Origin: Drosophila miranda
Taxonomy: Eukaryota; Arthropoda; Insecta; Diptera; Drosophilidae
Assembly (NCBI RefSeq): GCF_003369915.1
Contig: NW_022881625.1
Span: forward strand, 496,001 to 560,000
Direction of reading: 5' to 3'
DNA: 64,000 nucleotides
Shown: one piece after another, positions 21,768-32,690 of the stretch
Layout: each line of letters begins with the position of its first letter
How positions within the stretch are numbered: the first letter of the stretch is position 1
Notes under the pieces: generated by a model
What the model was told of the DNA's origin: nothing
What the model saw: only the letters and a program-made list of their open reading frames with translations
Databases searched by the model: none
Translations under genes and position numbers: made by a program

Positions 21768-24306
21768 TTTTTTTTTTTTTTTTTTTTTCGAGGTAATTTA
21801 GATGCATGTGCACGCCTACGTTGCGCACACTCGCCCGCCAGTTTTGCTACTGACGGAGTTTATTTCCAGCTTTTCTTATTACCTAGGACATGGCAATTTA
21901 CATTTAAGCTTGACTCACAACAATAATGTGATTTTAAAATTGGCGGGCTGTTAACATTAACATTAACATCTAGAAACATGTTTACATTCTATCAGTCAGG
22001 CAGCCTTATTTTAGAGAAAAATGGTCAATTATTAATAGTTTAATATAATTTAATTCTAGTTTCAGGTACTGGTGCAGCAAAATTCGTCATCTTCGTCGGG
22101 AGCAGCGTATTATGCATTTTGCGCAACTATTTGATGCTGGATGTGCGCGTGTGTAGGTATGTTGCAGCAGACACGTGGATAGGGCACATAGCCGTGCGGA
22201 GTAGATGAGGCCGCCATCGTGGGACCCCAGACGGCCAAGGATTTGGCCGGGAGTGTGCGAGGACGATAGCTGGTGGCCATGAAGTGCTGCAAAAACATTT
22301 TTGCCCGGATTTGGATGCGCTTTGTGTGCAGCGCAAACATTTCCGAATTTGAACTCATGGCCAACCGGCAGCCGTGATGACTCTCGTCCGCGGAGCCCTT
22401 CTGGAGGCCGGATGCCGTGGTGACGCCCATGAGGAAGGATCAGAGGAGCAACTAGGGGTGTCGCCCGGTGTCGCAAGCGTGTTTGTACACGCTTCAGGTG
22501 AATTTTGTGCCGTTTTAAATTGCTCTGTGGAGGGGATAATTTTGCAAATTTTAATGTCATTTTTACATTTACCAGGTACAACGACAATGTCCACCACAGG
22601 AATATTGGACTTGCTGCGGCCGGATTGCGGCGTCCCAATAATCGGCGCCTTGCTGCACCAAAGTGCGGAGTGACTGTGGCGGTGTGTGCAATGTGCCGGC
22701 CGGCATCATCGTCGTTGTTGTGGTCGTCGTCATCTGAGATGGATTGGACATCGGTGATGATTTGGACGTCGTCGTCGTCGTCATCGGTAATGATTTGGAC
22801 GTCGTCGTCGTCGACCACCCGTTCAAGGCGCCGTCGGACTTGCTCCAGTCCGTGGTCCAGAAGTGCCTCTTGCGGATTGCGTCGATGGCTGTCGTCCAGG
22901 GTGCGTGAGCTGCTGCTTGCAGCCCGTGTCTGGCAACGATAATGTGACGTCTGCAGGTTGCTGCTCGCCAGAATTTGCTGTGTCTGCTGCTGGGTCCGCT
23001 GCTGTGTCTGCTGCTGGGTCCGCTGCTGCGTCTGCTGCTGCATCTGTTGCTGAGTCTGCTGCTGCGTCTGTTGCTGAGTCTGCTGCTGGGTATGCTGCTG
23101 CGTCACTGGATCGGGATCCCCCTCGTAATCTGGCAGGATTATCCTTTGGACAGATAGTGGCTGGCCAAAGATAAGAGCCACTATTCTTTCTCGGGGAGTT
23201 TGGCCGCTGAGGTATCGTTTCCTGAAGCAATTTATCATCGAACCGTTGAACCTTTCGGGGTTCGGATTGATGATATTTTGTTGTTGGATTCTTCTTAATT
23301 GCCTGGCGTCTGATTCCTCCTGTCTCTTTCTTTTCAGCTCCTCCTCTTCGAGACGGACCAGCGTTGGAAGCGATTCCTCGGAGATGGCCGGATCTGGATG
23401 TTGTTGTTGATGGCTGCTCCGGTCCTGATTTTGAGGCTGCAGCGGGCGGAAGTGTTGGAGCAGCTGTTGCAGATATCGTGGCCTCTGCAATCGCTGTGGC
23501 TCATACGGCTGCAGTAATAGTTTCCGAGCCTCCGGATTGACATGGCAAGCCAAGGAGTTGGCGAAGCGCCCACTTGCCGCATGGAACACTTCGTCAATTG
23601 TGTCTAGATTGTGAGTCTGCCTTATGGCATCGTTCCTGGTGAACCTTGTCGCCTTCATTGCCCGTCTAATGATTTTATTTTGTAGGCTTTGCACCCGTCG
23701 CAGCTGGGAATCGGATGTAAGTGCGCCCCAAACCGGAAGACCATATTGCCAAATGGGCATGATGAGCTGCTTGATGACGATAGCATTGATTTCGTTAGGC
23801 AGCCGGCTTTTTGGGCCAGCAAGCCACTCCAGTTTGGCCGCTCTTGATCGGAGTTTTGTGCAGAGCGTCGTGATGTGTGAGCTTAGGGTGAGTTTTTTGT
23901 CCAATTTTATGCCCAGATATGTGTGTGATTTGTCAAGTGGCACAGCCTGTCCATTTATAGTCGGCGTTTGCCTTAAGTCCGTTGATCTAATTGTCCTCAG
24001 TGTGAATATTACATGTCCGGTTTTTTTTGCATTTATGATTTATGTTAATGCACCACTTCTTGGCCCATATAGAGAAGTGTTGTAGGTACCGCTGGTTATT
24101 TTTGACTGCCACATTTGGGATTGCAGATGCGCTCATTATCACCGTGTCGTCGGCATACGTGGACAGCAGCATTGATTCCCGTTCTGGATGGAAGCCAGTG
24201 CTGTCAGGGATGAGGTGAGGCATGGGCATGTCCGAGGCATAGATCGTGTATAGTATTGGCCCAAGTACACTACCCTGCGGGACTCCAGCTGATGTTTTTC
24301 CGATTC
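21768..24306 (-). mobile_element. Jockey-clade element C, 5'-truncated (type 2 3' end)
   Basis: Poly(A) tail as 21 T at 21768-21788. It lacks about 75 bp of 3' UTR present in B (after CAGCCTTATTTT near 22012). 5' end is truncated at the same position as A and B, with one substitution (GATGTTTTTC). Confidence 0.85.
22087..23943 (-). pseudogene. Jockey-like RT C-terminus with extension (element C)
   Basis: 618 residues with the complete type 2 tail ending CSRRR. Aligned by eye, the type 1 and type 2 tails share a pattern (GHE-x-KFG-x2-CAAH-x-AHP, later RAHPA and a CSRRR end) despite many substitutions, which suggests that this tail was under protein-level selection. It lacks the upstream catalytic palm in frame. 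Confidence 0.7.
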
Positions 24307-25614
24307 TTTTTTTTTTTTTTTTTCGAGGTAATTTAGATGCAAGTGCACGCCTACGTTGCGCACACTCGCCCGCCAGTTTTGCTACTGACGGAGTTTATTT
24401 CCAGCTTTTCTTATTACCTAGGACATGGCAATTTACATTTAAGCTTGACTCACAACAATAATGTGATTTTAAAATTGGCGGGCTGTTAACATTAACATTA
24501 ACATCTAGAAACATGTTTACATTCTATCAGTCAGGCAGCCTTATTTTGACATTCGCAACAATTGACGTACATTTATACAAACAGGTGGTAAGTACAAAGA
24601 AACTTGGTTACTCAAAGATAAGTATTAGAGAAAAATGGTCAATTATTAATAGTTTAATCTAATTTAATTCTAGTTTCAGGTACTGGTGCAGCAAAATTCG
24701 TCATCTTCGTCGGGAGCAGCGTATTATGCATTTTACGCAACTATTTGATGCTGGATGTGCGCGTGTGTAGGTATGTTGCAGCAGACACGTGGATAGGGCA
24801 CATAGCCGTGCGGAGTAGATGAGGCCGCCATCGTGGGACCCCAGACGGCCAAGGATTTGGCCGGGAGTGTGCGAGGACGATAGCTGGTGGCCATGAAGTG
24901 CTGCAAAAACATTTTTGCCCGGATTTGGATGCGCTTTGTGTGCAGCGCAAACATTTCCGAATTTGAACTCATGGCCAACCGGCAGCCGTGATGACTCTCG
25001 TCCGCGGAGCCCTTCTGGAGGCCGGATGCCGTGGTGACGCCCATGAGGAAGGATCAGAGGAGCAACTAGGGGTGTCGCCCGGTGTCGCAAGCGTGATTGC
25101 ACACGCTTCAGGTGAGTTTTGTGCCGTTTTATATTGCTCTGTGGAGGGGATAATTTTGCAAATTTTAATGTCATTTTTACATTTACCAGGTACAACGACA
25201 ATGGACTTGCTGCGGCCGGATTGCGGCGTCCCAATAATCGACGCCTTGCTACGCCAAAGTGCGGAGAGACTGCAGCGGTGCGTGTATTGCGCTGGCCGGC
25301 ATCTTCGTCATCGTCGTCGTCCACAATTTGGATGTCGTCGTCCACAATTTGGATGTCGTCGTCGCTGTCCACCACGCGTTCGAGGCGCCGTCGGACTTGG
25401 TCCAGTCCGTGGTCGAGCAGTGCCTCCTGCGGATTGGGTTGATGGATGTCGTCTGGGATGCGTGTGCTGCTGTTTGCAGCCCGTGTCTGGCAGCTCTGGT
25501 GTGATGTCGGCCGGCCACTTGCCGTTTGGAATACTTCATCTACTGTGTTAAGATTGTGAGTTTTCCTAATTGATTCGTTCCGGGTGAGCCTGGACGCATT
25601 AAAAGCCTTTCTGA
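24307..25614 (-). mobile_element. Jockey-clade element D, shorter and diverged
   Basis: Poly(A) tail as 17 T at 24307-24323. Type 2 3' region, but its body diverges (shorter Asp repeats, no Gln repeat) and it ends at GCATTAAAAGCCTTTCTGA next to the tail of E. It is truncated or internally deleted at a different place from A-C. An open frame on the minus strand covers 24701-25375, containing the Asp repeats and the tail. Confidence 0.8.
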
Positions 25615-25990
25615 TTTTTTTTTTTTTTGATGCAAGTGCACGCCTACGTTGCGCACACTCGCCCGCCAGTTTTGCTACTGGCGGAATTTATTTCAGCTTT
25701 TTCTTATTACCTAGGACATGGCAATTTACATTTAAGCTTAACTTACAACAATAATGCGATTTTAAAATTGGCGGGCTGTTAACATTAACATTACATTGAC
25801 ATTAGCATTACATTAACATTAACATTATAGCATGAAACTAATGGTCTGGCAGCCCTTATGTGTCAATCACAGGATTAACGTACATAAATCAGCAAGTGGT
25901 CACAAACAGATAAGTATTGACAATATTTGAACAATTATTTACATTTTAATCTAATTTAATTATATTTTATTTCTATTTGCAGGTACTGGA

Positions 25991-26703
25991 TCATCGTCGT
26001 CGTCTGGAGCAGTGTGTTTGGCACGGTGCACAACCGTACGGCGCTGGATGAGCGCGTGTGTAAGGTGCGGCAGGAGACGTGGACAATGCACAGCGCCGTG
26101 CAGAGTGGATGGAGCGATCGCCGTGGTCCTCCAGGTGGCCCGGGATTCGGCCAAATTTGTGTGGCGATGGTTGCCAGCAGCCATGAAGTGCAGGAAAACC
26201 ACCCCTGCGTGGATTCGGATGCGCCATGTGTGCAGCGCAAGCGTATCCAAATTTGCATTCATGGCCAACCAGCAGCCGTGATGACTCTCGTCCGCGGAGC
26301 CCTTCTGGAGGCCGGATGCCGTGGTGACGCCCATGAGGAAGGATCAGAGGAGCAACTAGGGGTGTCGCCCGGTGTCGCAAGCGTGTTTGTACACGCTTCA
26401 GGTGAATTTTGTGCCGTTTTAAATTGCTCTGTGGAGGGGATAATTTTGCAAATTTTAATGTCATTTTTACATTTACCAGGTACAACGACAATGTCCACCA
26501 CAGGAATATTGGACTTGCTGCGGCCGGATTGCGGCGTCCCAATAAACGGCGCCTTGCTGCACCAAAGTGCGGAGTGACTGTGGCGGTCTGTGCAATGTGC
26601 CGGCCGGCATCATCGTCGTTGTTGTGGTCGTCGTCATCTGAGATGGATTGGACATCGGTGATGATTTGGACGTCGTCGTCGTCGTCATCGGTAATGATTT
26701 GGA

Positions 26704-26736
<33 letters not shown>

Positions 26737-27865
26737 CCACCCGTTCAAGGCGCCGTCGGACTTGCTCCAGTCCGTGGTCCAGAAGTGCCTCTTGCGGATT
26801 GCGTCGATGGCTGTCGTCCAGGGTGCGTGAGCTGCTGCTTGCAGCCCGTGTCTGGCAACGATAATGTGACGTCTGCAGGTTGCTGCTCGCCAGAATTTGC
26901 TGTGTCTGCTGCTGGGTCCGCTGCTGTGTCTGCTGCTGGGTCCGCTGCTGCGTCTGCTGCTGCATCTGTTGCTGAGTCTGCTGCTGCGTCTGTTGCTGAG
27001 TCTGCTGCTGGGTATGCTGCTGCGTCACTGGATCGGGATCCCCCTCGTAATCTGGCAGGATTATCCTTTGGACAGATAGTGGCTGGCCAAAGATAAGAGC
27101 CACTATTCTTTCTCGGGGAGTTTGGCCGCTGAGGTATCGTTTCCTGAAGCAATTTATCATCGAACCGTTGAACCTTTCGGGGTTCGGATTGATGATATTT
27201 TGTTGTTGGATTCTTCTTAATTGCCTGGCGTCTGATTCCTCCTGTCTCTTTCTTTTCAGCTCCTCCTCTTCGAGACGGACCAGCGCTGGAAGCGATTCCT
27301 CGGAGATGGCCGGATCTGGATGTTGTTGTTGATGGCTGCTCCGATCCTGATTTTGAGGCTGCAGCGGGCGGAAGTGTTGGAGCAGCTGTTGCAGATATCG
27401 TGGCCTCTGCAATCGCTGTGGCTCATACGGCTGCAGTAATAGTTTCCGAGCCTCCGGATTGACATGGCAAGCCAAGGAGTTGGCGAAGCGCCCACTTGCC
27501 GCATGGAACACTTCGTCAATTGTGTCTAGATTGTGAGTCTGCCTTATGGCATCGTTCCTGGTGAACCTTGTCGCCTTCATTGCCCGTCTAATGATTTTAT
27601 TTTGTAGGCTTTGCACCCGTCTCAGCTGGGAATCGGATGTAAGTGCGCCCCAAACCGGAAGACCATATTGCCAAATGGGCATGATGAGCTGCTTGATGAC
27701 GATAGCCTTGATTTCGTTAGGCAGCCGGCTTTTTGGGCCAGCAAGCCACTCCAGTTTGGCCGCTCTTGATCGGAGTTTTGTGCAGAGCGTCGTGATGTGT
27801 GAGCTTAGGGTGAGTTTTTTGTCCATTTTTATGCCCAGATATGTGTGTGATTTGTCAAGTGGCAC
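25991..27865 (-). pseudogene. Jockey-like RT C-terminus with extension (element E)
   Basis: 624 residues with the type 1 tail. The first Asp run is the longest of all copies (ten residues), reflecting a GTC/GAC triplet expansion near 26706-26735. Otherwise it is near identical to A. Confidence 0.75.
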
Positions 27866-27908
27866 AGCCTGTCCATTTATAGTCGGCGTTTGCCTTAAGT
27901 CCGTTGAT

Positions 27909-29625
27909 CTAATTGTCCTCAGTGTGAATATTACATGTCCGGTTTTTTTTGCATTTATGATTTATGTTAATGCACCACTTCTTGGCCCATATAGAGAAGT
28001 GTTGTAGGTACCGCTGGTTATTTTTGACTGCCACATTTGGGATTGCAGATGCGCTCATTATCACCGTGTCGTCGGCATACGTGGACAGCAGCATTGATTC
28101 CCGTTCTGGATGGAAGCCAGTGCTGTCAGGGATGAGGTGAGGCATGGGCATGTCCGAGGCATAGATCGTGTATAGTATTGGCCGAAGTACACTACCCTGC
28201 GGGACTCCAGCTGATATTTTTCCGATTCTTGACAGATCATCGTCTCCGCAGCTCACGCAAAAAGTGCGTTCAGCCAGGTAGCTCTCCAGAATGCAGTACA
28301 AATTTAAAGGCAGCAGCTTCTTCAACTTGTACAGCAGCCCTTCATGCCATACTCGGTCAAAAGCTTCGGATATGTCCAGAAAAATTGCCGAGCAAACTTG
28401 TTTTTTCTCATACGCCTTGAGGATATATTGTGTGACTCGAGCCAGCTGCTGCTCAGTGCCATGCTCCCGCCGAAATCCAAATTGGTAATTGGGTACGGCC
28501 TTGGCAAAATTCTCCACCTCAAACAATCTCGCCATCAGCAATTTTTCAAAGATCTTTGAAAGGCCAGATAATAGACTGATTGGCCGGTAGGAACACATGT
28601 CGGCTGTGTTTTTGCCCGGCTTTAAAATCATTTTAATCTGGGCATGTTTCCACTGACTTGGAAAGTGGCCAGTCTGAAAATGGAGTTATAAATTAATATT
28701 AAATATAATAGCGCTTTTTTTGGCAAATTTTTAATCAGTTTGTTATTGATTTTGTCGCCCCCAGTTGATTTGGACAGCTCCAATGCATCAACAATCTGCA
28801 TCAGCTCAGGCAGTGTGACTGGTCTGAAGGGAATCCTGATTTCCTGGTCTGGTTGTAGCTGCTTCTGCCGTTTTGACTGCTCACGCTCTCTGTTGATTGC
28901 GGTCCGCTCTTCATCTGAATTGGATAGTATCGGGCTGAATCTCTCCTCCAGGTGAGTAGCAAAGGCATCGGCTGTCTCGGCTGTTGACTTTGTCCACGAG
29001 ACACTTGCCTTGCCTCCAGTCATAGTTGGCAGCCTCAGTGGCCAGTTTGGCTGCGGCTGTCTTTTGATTGTGCTGGTCAGTTTCCAAAGTTTCTGCATTT
29101 GATAGCGGTCTTTGTTGTCAATCCCTGTGAACAGTTTGTTGATATTTTTGTTTTTCAGGATTGTGAGCCCCTTATTAAGACGATTTTGCGCCGCCCTGTA
29201 GTTTCGTCTGGCTTCGATGTGCGAGTCGCCAGCCAGATCCTCTTGCACTGCTGTTTGTTGGAAAGCAGCTCGCTAGTAGCCACGTCCAGCTTAAGGTGAT
29301 GGTGCCGGTGATGTTGCTGTGACCGCTGCTGATGTTGATGCTGTCGCTGCTGTGGCCATCTTCGATGTGAGTTTGGATGCTGCTGTTGATGTTGTGTTGT
29401 TGCTGCTGCTGCTGCTACCCGTATATTGTCCAAAAACAAGTCAACGACGTCATCAATGTCCTGCGCTATTCTAATCTCGGTGTTGAGATTGATCAACCGT
29501 TCCAGCGACTTTTGAAACAGGCTGATATTGGCACGTGCTGGGAGCAGATGTTTCCTGGCTGTGGGAGTAGGATGTCTACGTCCACCGCTGCCGATCGTCA
29601 AACCCACCCTGAGTATTGGCCTCAT
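27909..29625 (-). pseudogene. Jockey-clade reverse transcriptase, frameshifted (element E)
   Basis: Three open pieces: 29625-29155 (linker, His/Gln-rich), 29248-28628, and 28631-27909. The last contains RPISLLSGLSKIFEKLL, FGFRREHGTEQQLAR, LDISEAFDRVWHEGLLYKL, GVPQGSVLRPILYTIYASD and the catalytic TYADDTVIM near 28070-28080. These motifs are typical of the Jockey clade, which includes the Drosophila telomeric elements TART and TAHRE. A frameshift near 28660 splits RT and another at the A-run near 27950 separates palm and thumb. Confidence 0.85.
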
Positions 29626-29655
29626 CTGGCCGGCGATCTCTCATCTGGCTGAGGG

Positions 29656-29935
29656 CCTAGTCGAGGTTACAAGTGTTTCGTTGCTGCAGATTATATGTTT
29701 GTAAATTAATGTGCCATCAAATGTACTAGTGTGTGTTTGAGTGTCGTTTAAAGTTGAATTGTAAAAAAAAACACAAAAATGTACATAAATTAAATTAAGA
29801 CATATACTGCCCACAAATATTAATAAAGCAACGCGCTTGGTTGCTGGCGGCTCACACCCCAGCCTCTCAGCCCCTCCCCTGTGGAGCACTGAGAGCCCTC
29901 AACCCAAAGAGGCTCGTTGCTCGTTGCTCGTTTGA
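29656..29935 (-). repeat. Macro-repeat leader, reversed copy
   Basis: Reverse complement of about 38800-39075 (TTACAAGTGTTTCGTTGCTGCAG ... CTCAACCCAAAGAGG). No coding call. It lies directly upstream of the basic-protein gene and would contain its promoter; no clear TATA is seen. Confidence 0.8.
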
Positions 29936-29987
29936 GAAGTCGAAAGGTTTACCCAGGAGACGGAAAAGCCGGAAAAAGATACGAGAA

Positions 29988-30668
29988 ATGCTTGCAAAGA
30001 AAAAACTTGAAGGCAAAGCTAAAGGTAAAGGAAGTACTCGGTTCTGCGGCCATCGGACAGTCGTAACTCATTTCTCATTTCGTCTCATTTCAGCCGGGAG
30101 TATACCGGGGGATACAGGATCTGTGGCAACCGCGACTATGGTTCGGTGCCAAATGCCGCCGCGCGCCTGCAAGAGCAAGAGCCAGAGCGCCGCCAGGCCC
30201 AGTCTTAGTCCCAGCCGCCTGGCCAAGAAGCCCAGCCTGACGCCGACCACCGGTTCTCAGGCGCCATCGCAGACCATCGCAAAGTCGAGGCCCACCGGTC
30301 TCGAGACGATTTTTGAACGGCCCGGCAATGAGGACGACGGGCCCACAAGCAGCCATGCCGTGGCATTCGGCGAGTGCCAGCGCCGCGTCCTCGCCCTGGG
30401 TACGGGCGAAAAAAAAAGAACCCTGTCGCAGAAGAGCTGCCTGAAGGTGCGCAACACCTTGGGCGAACGAAGCACCCGGCACATGATGACACTGCGGGCG
30501 TCCCGCACTACTTTGGACAGCGTAATGCTCGGGGGCTCGGACGATGAAGGCGAGTCGGTCGGAGTCGCTCCCGCAGTCGTTCCCGCTGGAGGAAATGCCG
30601 GTACAAATCAGCCGGCACCATTCGTGCTGCGCACCAGCAGGAGGCTCAAGACTCTGCCTCCGTTTTAG
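29988..30668 (+). CDS. Small basic protein, two exons (intact copy)
   Basis: Exon 1 is 29988-30024 (MLAKKKLEGKAK), intron 30025-30093 (69 nt, GTAAAG...CATTTCAG), exon 2 is 30094-30668; the join is in frame and gives 203 residues. The N-terminus is Lys/Arg-rich; then Ser/Arg/Lys/Pro-rich (SPSRLAKKPSLTP), a conserved GLETIFERPGNEDDGP, and a C-terminus RTSRRLKTLPPF. An AATAAA-like signal follows near 30703. I do not recognise the family; composition suggests a chromatin or nucleic-acid binding protein. Three other copies in the window are frameshifted; this one alone has five G at the site where they have four (near 30531), but lacks a short VAPVAAPE stretch found in them. Exact start uncertain: the frame is open upstream. 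Confidence 0.6.
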   Translation: MLAKKKLEGKAKGKGSTRFCGHRTVVTHFSFRLISAGSIPGDTGSVATATMVRCQMPPRACKSKSQSAARPSLSPSRLAKKPSLTPTTGSQAPSQTIAKSRPTGLETIFERPGNEDDGPTSSHAVAFGECQRRVLALGTGEKKRTLSQKSCLKVRNTLGERSTRHMMTLRASRTTLDSVMLGGSDDEGESVGVAPAVVPAGGNAGTNQPAPFVLRTSRRLKTLPPF

Positions 30669-30880
30669 ATTGTTGCACCTTCCACCCTCCAAATGAAAGA
30701 AAAAGAATAAAGAAAAGAAAAGCAAAGAAAAGAAAAACCCTCTACAGAATGTCTCTTTTGCTCTCATTGTAAATTGAAGCGCCTCTTTCGGCGGAACCTA
30801 CCCCAAGAGCGGAAAGCGGAGATCAATTAGAATTGTGAACCCCAAAGCGAGCGATTGATACGATACTCGCTCTCGGCTAC
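30669..30880 (-). repeat. Downstream flank of basic-protein gene (reversed)
   Basis: A/G-rich tract with AAAGAAAAGA repeats, then CGGCGGAACCTACCCCAAGAG; the reverse complement of 37830-38030 and its parallels. At about 30880 it switches into the S segment, where forward units continue into the Mdr65-like region. Confidence 0.75.
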
Positions 30881-31440
30881 CATTTCCCCTTCGTGTGACA
30901 AAGGTATGGGATCGCTCCAGCCCTGGCTCTCTCTTGGCTGCGATTTCCCCTTCGTGTGACGTCGGTATTAATGCTTGTGATGCTCGTCGTGGTTCCTGTG
31001 GGATCTGGTTCCGGTGTTGCTCCCCCCATTGTTTTAAATGAAAAACTCTCTCTCAGTTTCGCGACGGCGGCCTCTCTCTCGGTCTCCCTTGTAGGCGTTG
31101 GCTTCGGGCTGGCCGGGGAGAGTTGTTGATCACATCGGCGTCACTGGTCGGAGTGGGAGAGATCCGACTATTCCCCTCTTCGTGGCTCTTGTTCTGGCTG
31201 CTGCTTCTCCTTCGTGTAGCGTGGGTATTGGGATCGCTCTCTCTCTCGGCTGCTGTTTCTACTCCTTGTAGCGTGGGTATTGAGACTCAATACATCACCG
31301 AAATGCTGGCCAGCCATGGACACACGGCCACTTTTGTACGCGGTATGACACGTCGGGCGACTAACGAGCCCCTTAACTTGTTTGCCGCCCAACTAAACTG
31401 TTAAAAATTCTTAGTTAACGCCAATAAGGAATACATTAAA
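30881..31440 (-). repeat. S segment, reversed copy 1
   Basis: Sequence shared with 32060-32690 (same orientation) and inverted at 34946-35235 and 62285-62900. Contains diverged short tandem units built on GCGATCCCAATACCCACG (seen inverted here). On the minus strand short frames read NTHATRRGNSS-like repeats. No known protein recognised. Confidence 0.7.
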
Positions 31441-31900
31441 ATTCCGACGCCAAGCCAAGCAGCCATTTTCCCAACTCGCCCCACACACATTCACATTCCC
31501 CTTCCCAACCACTACCGACAAGCTTTATTTCCTCTTTATCGCCAATGTAAATTAAAATTCTGTGCGCCACTAAACATATATTCAAATCACAAACCACAAA
31601 GAGAATCATAAAACACAAAGATTTCTTAAACCACACACAACTTCTGTCAACGCGGCTTCGTCTGTGTAAAGTGCGGTGGTTTCGTCCACCGCACCCAGCT
31701 AAATGCCAAAGTTGCGGCGGTACGCACCCATACAACTACAGGGCCTATGCTGATGCTGATATGAGGATCAGCCTTGCGCCGCCACTTATATGAAGCCCGC
31801 TCCGAGGACGGGAACGGACTAAAAAGACGCAATCCATTGTAAAAGAAAACACATGTTAATGTTAAGTCTAGTGTTACCTTAACTTTCTTTACTCAAAATA
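31441..31900 (-). repeat. N segment, reversed copy (one knuckle-like unit)
   Basis: Reverse complement of the 61740-62240 type block: AT-rich tail with TTTATTTCC, one 88-bp-type unit near 31640-31730, and the CTCCGAGGACGGGAACGGACT flank. No intact gene. Confidence 0.75.
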
Positions 31901-32690
31901 CTTGCATAAAAAAATACCGAATACCTACCACTACTGTAACTAGTGTTACCTTCCCATTGTTCAGCCAAAAACACTGCAACTACATGTAAAATGTAAAATA
32001 TGGCATGTATTATTTGAATTTAGTACATATACAAATAAGTACATGGCGTATAGGAGCGGTGGCGCTGGAGTTCCTCGGCTGCTGTTTCCCCTCCTTGTAG
32101 CGTGGGTATTGGGATCGCTCTCAGCTACCATTTCCCCTTCGTGTGACAAAGGTATGGGATCGCTCCAGCCCTGGCTCTCTCTTGGCTGCGATTTCCCCTT
32201 CGTGTGACGTCGGTATTAATGCTAGTGATGCTCGTCGTGGTTCCTGTGGGATCTGGTTCCGGTGTTGCTCCCCCCATTGTTTTAAATAAAAAACTCTCTC
32301 TCAGTTTCGCGACGGCGGCCTCTCTCTCGGTCTCCCTTGTAGGCGTTGGCTTCGGGCTGGCCGGGGAGAGTTGTTGATCACATCGGCGTCACTGGTCGGA
32401 GTGGGAGAGATCCGACTATTCCCCTCTTCGTGGCTATTGTTCTGGCTGCTGCTTCTCCTTCGTGTAGCGTGGGTATTGGGATCGCTCTCTCTCTCTCGGC
32501 TGCTGTTTCCACTCCTTGTAGCGTGGGTATTGAGACTCAATACATCACCGAAATGCTGGCCAGCCATGGACACACGGCCAATTTTGTACGCGGTATGACA
32601 CGTCGGGTGACTAACGAGCCCCTTAACTTGTTTGCCGCCCAACTAAACTGTTAAAAATTCTTAATTAACGCCAATAAGGAATACATTAAA
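31901..32690 (-). repeat. S segment, reversed copy 2
   Basis: AT-rich lead (ACTACATGTAAAATG) then the S repeats. Together with 30881-31900 it makes two consecutive S-N units of about 1.4 kb in the same orientation. Nothing coding recognised. Confidence 0.7.

Larger units (their letters stand above)
25615..29655 (-). mobile_element. Jockey-clade element E, longest copy (type 1 3' end)
   Basis: Poly(A) tail as 14 T at 25615-25628. It extends 5' beyond A-C through the complete RT into the endonuclease-RT linker and is cut at about 29655, where reversed macro-repeat begins (CTAGTCGAGGTTACAAGTG). No endonuclease or ORF1 remains. It provides the reference showing that A-C break at the position equivalent to 28229. 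Confidence 0.85.

Noticed and set aside
29300..29420. His/Gln-rich stretch as a host low-complexity gene
   Set aside because: It lies in frame within the linker of element E between endonuclease and RT.
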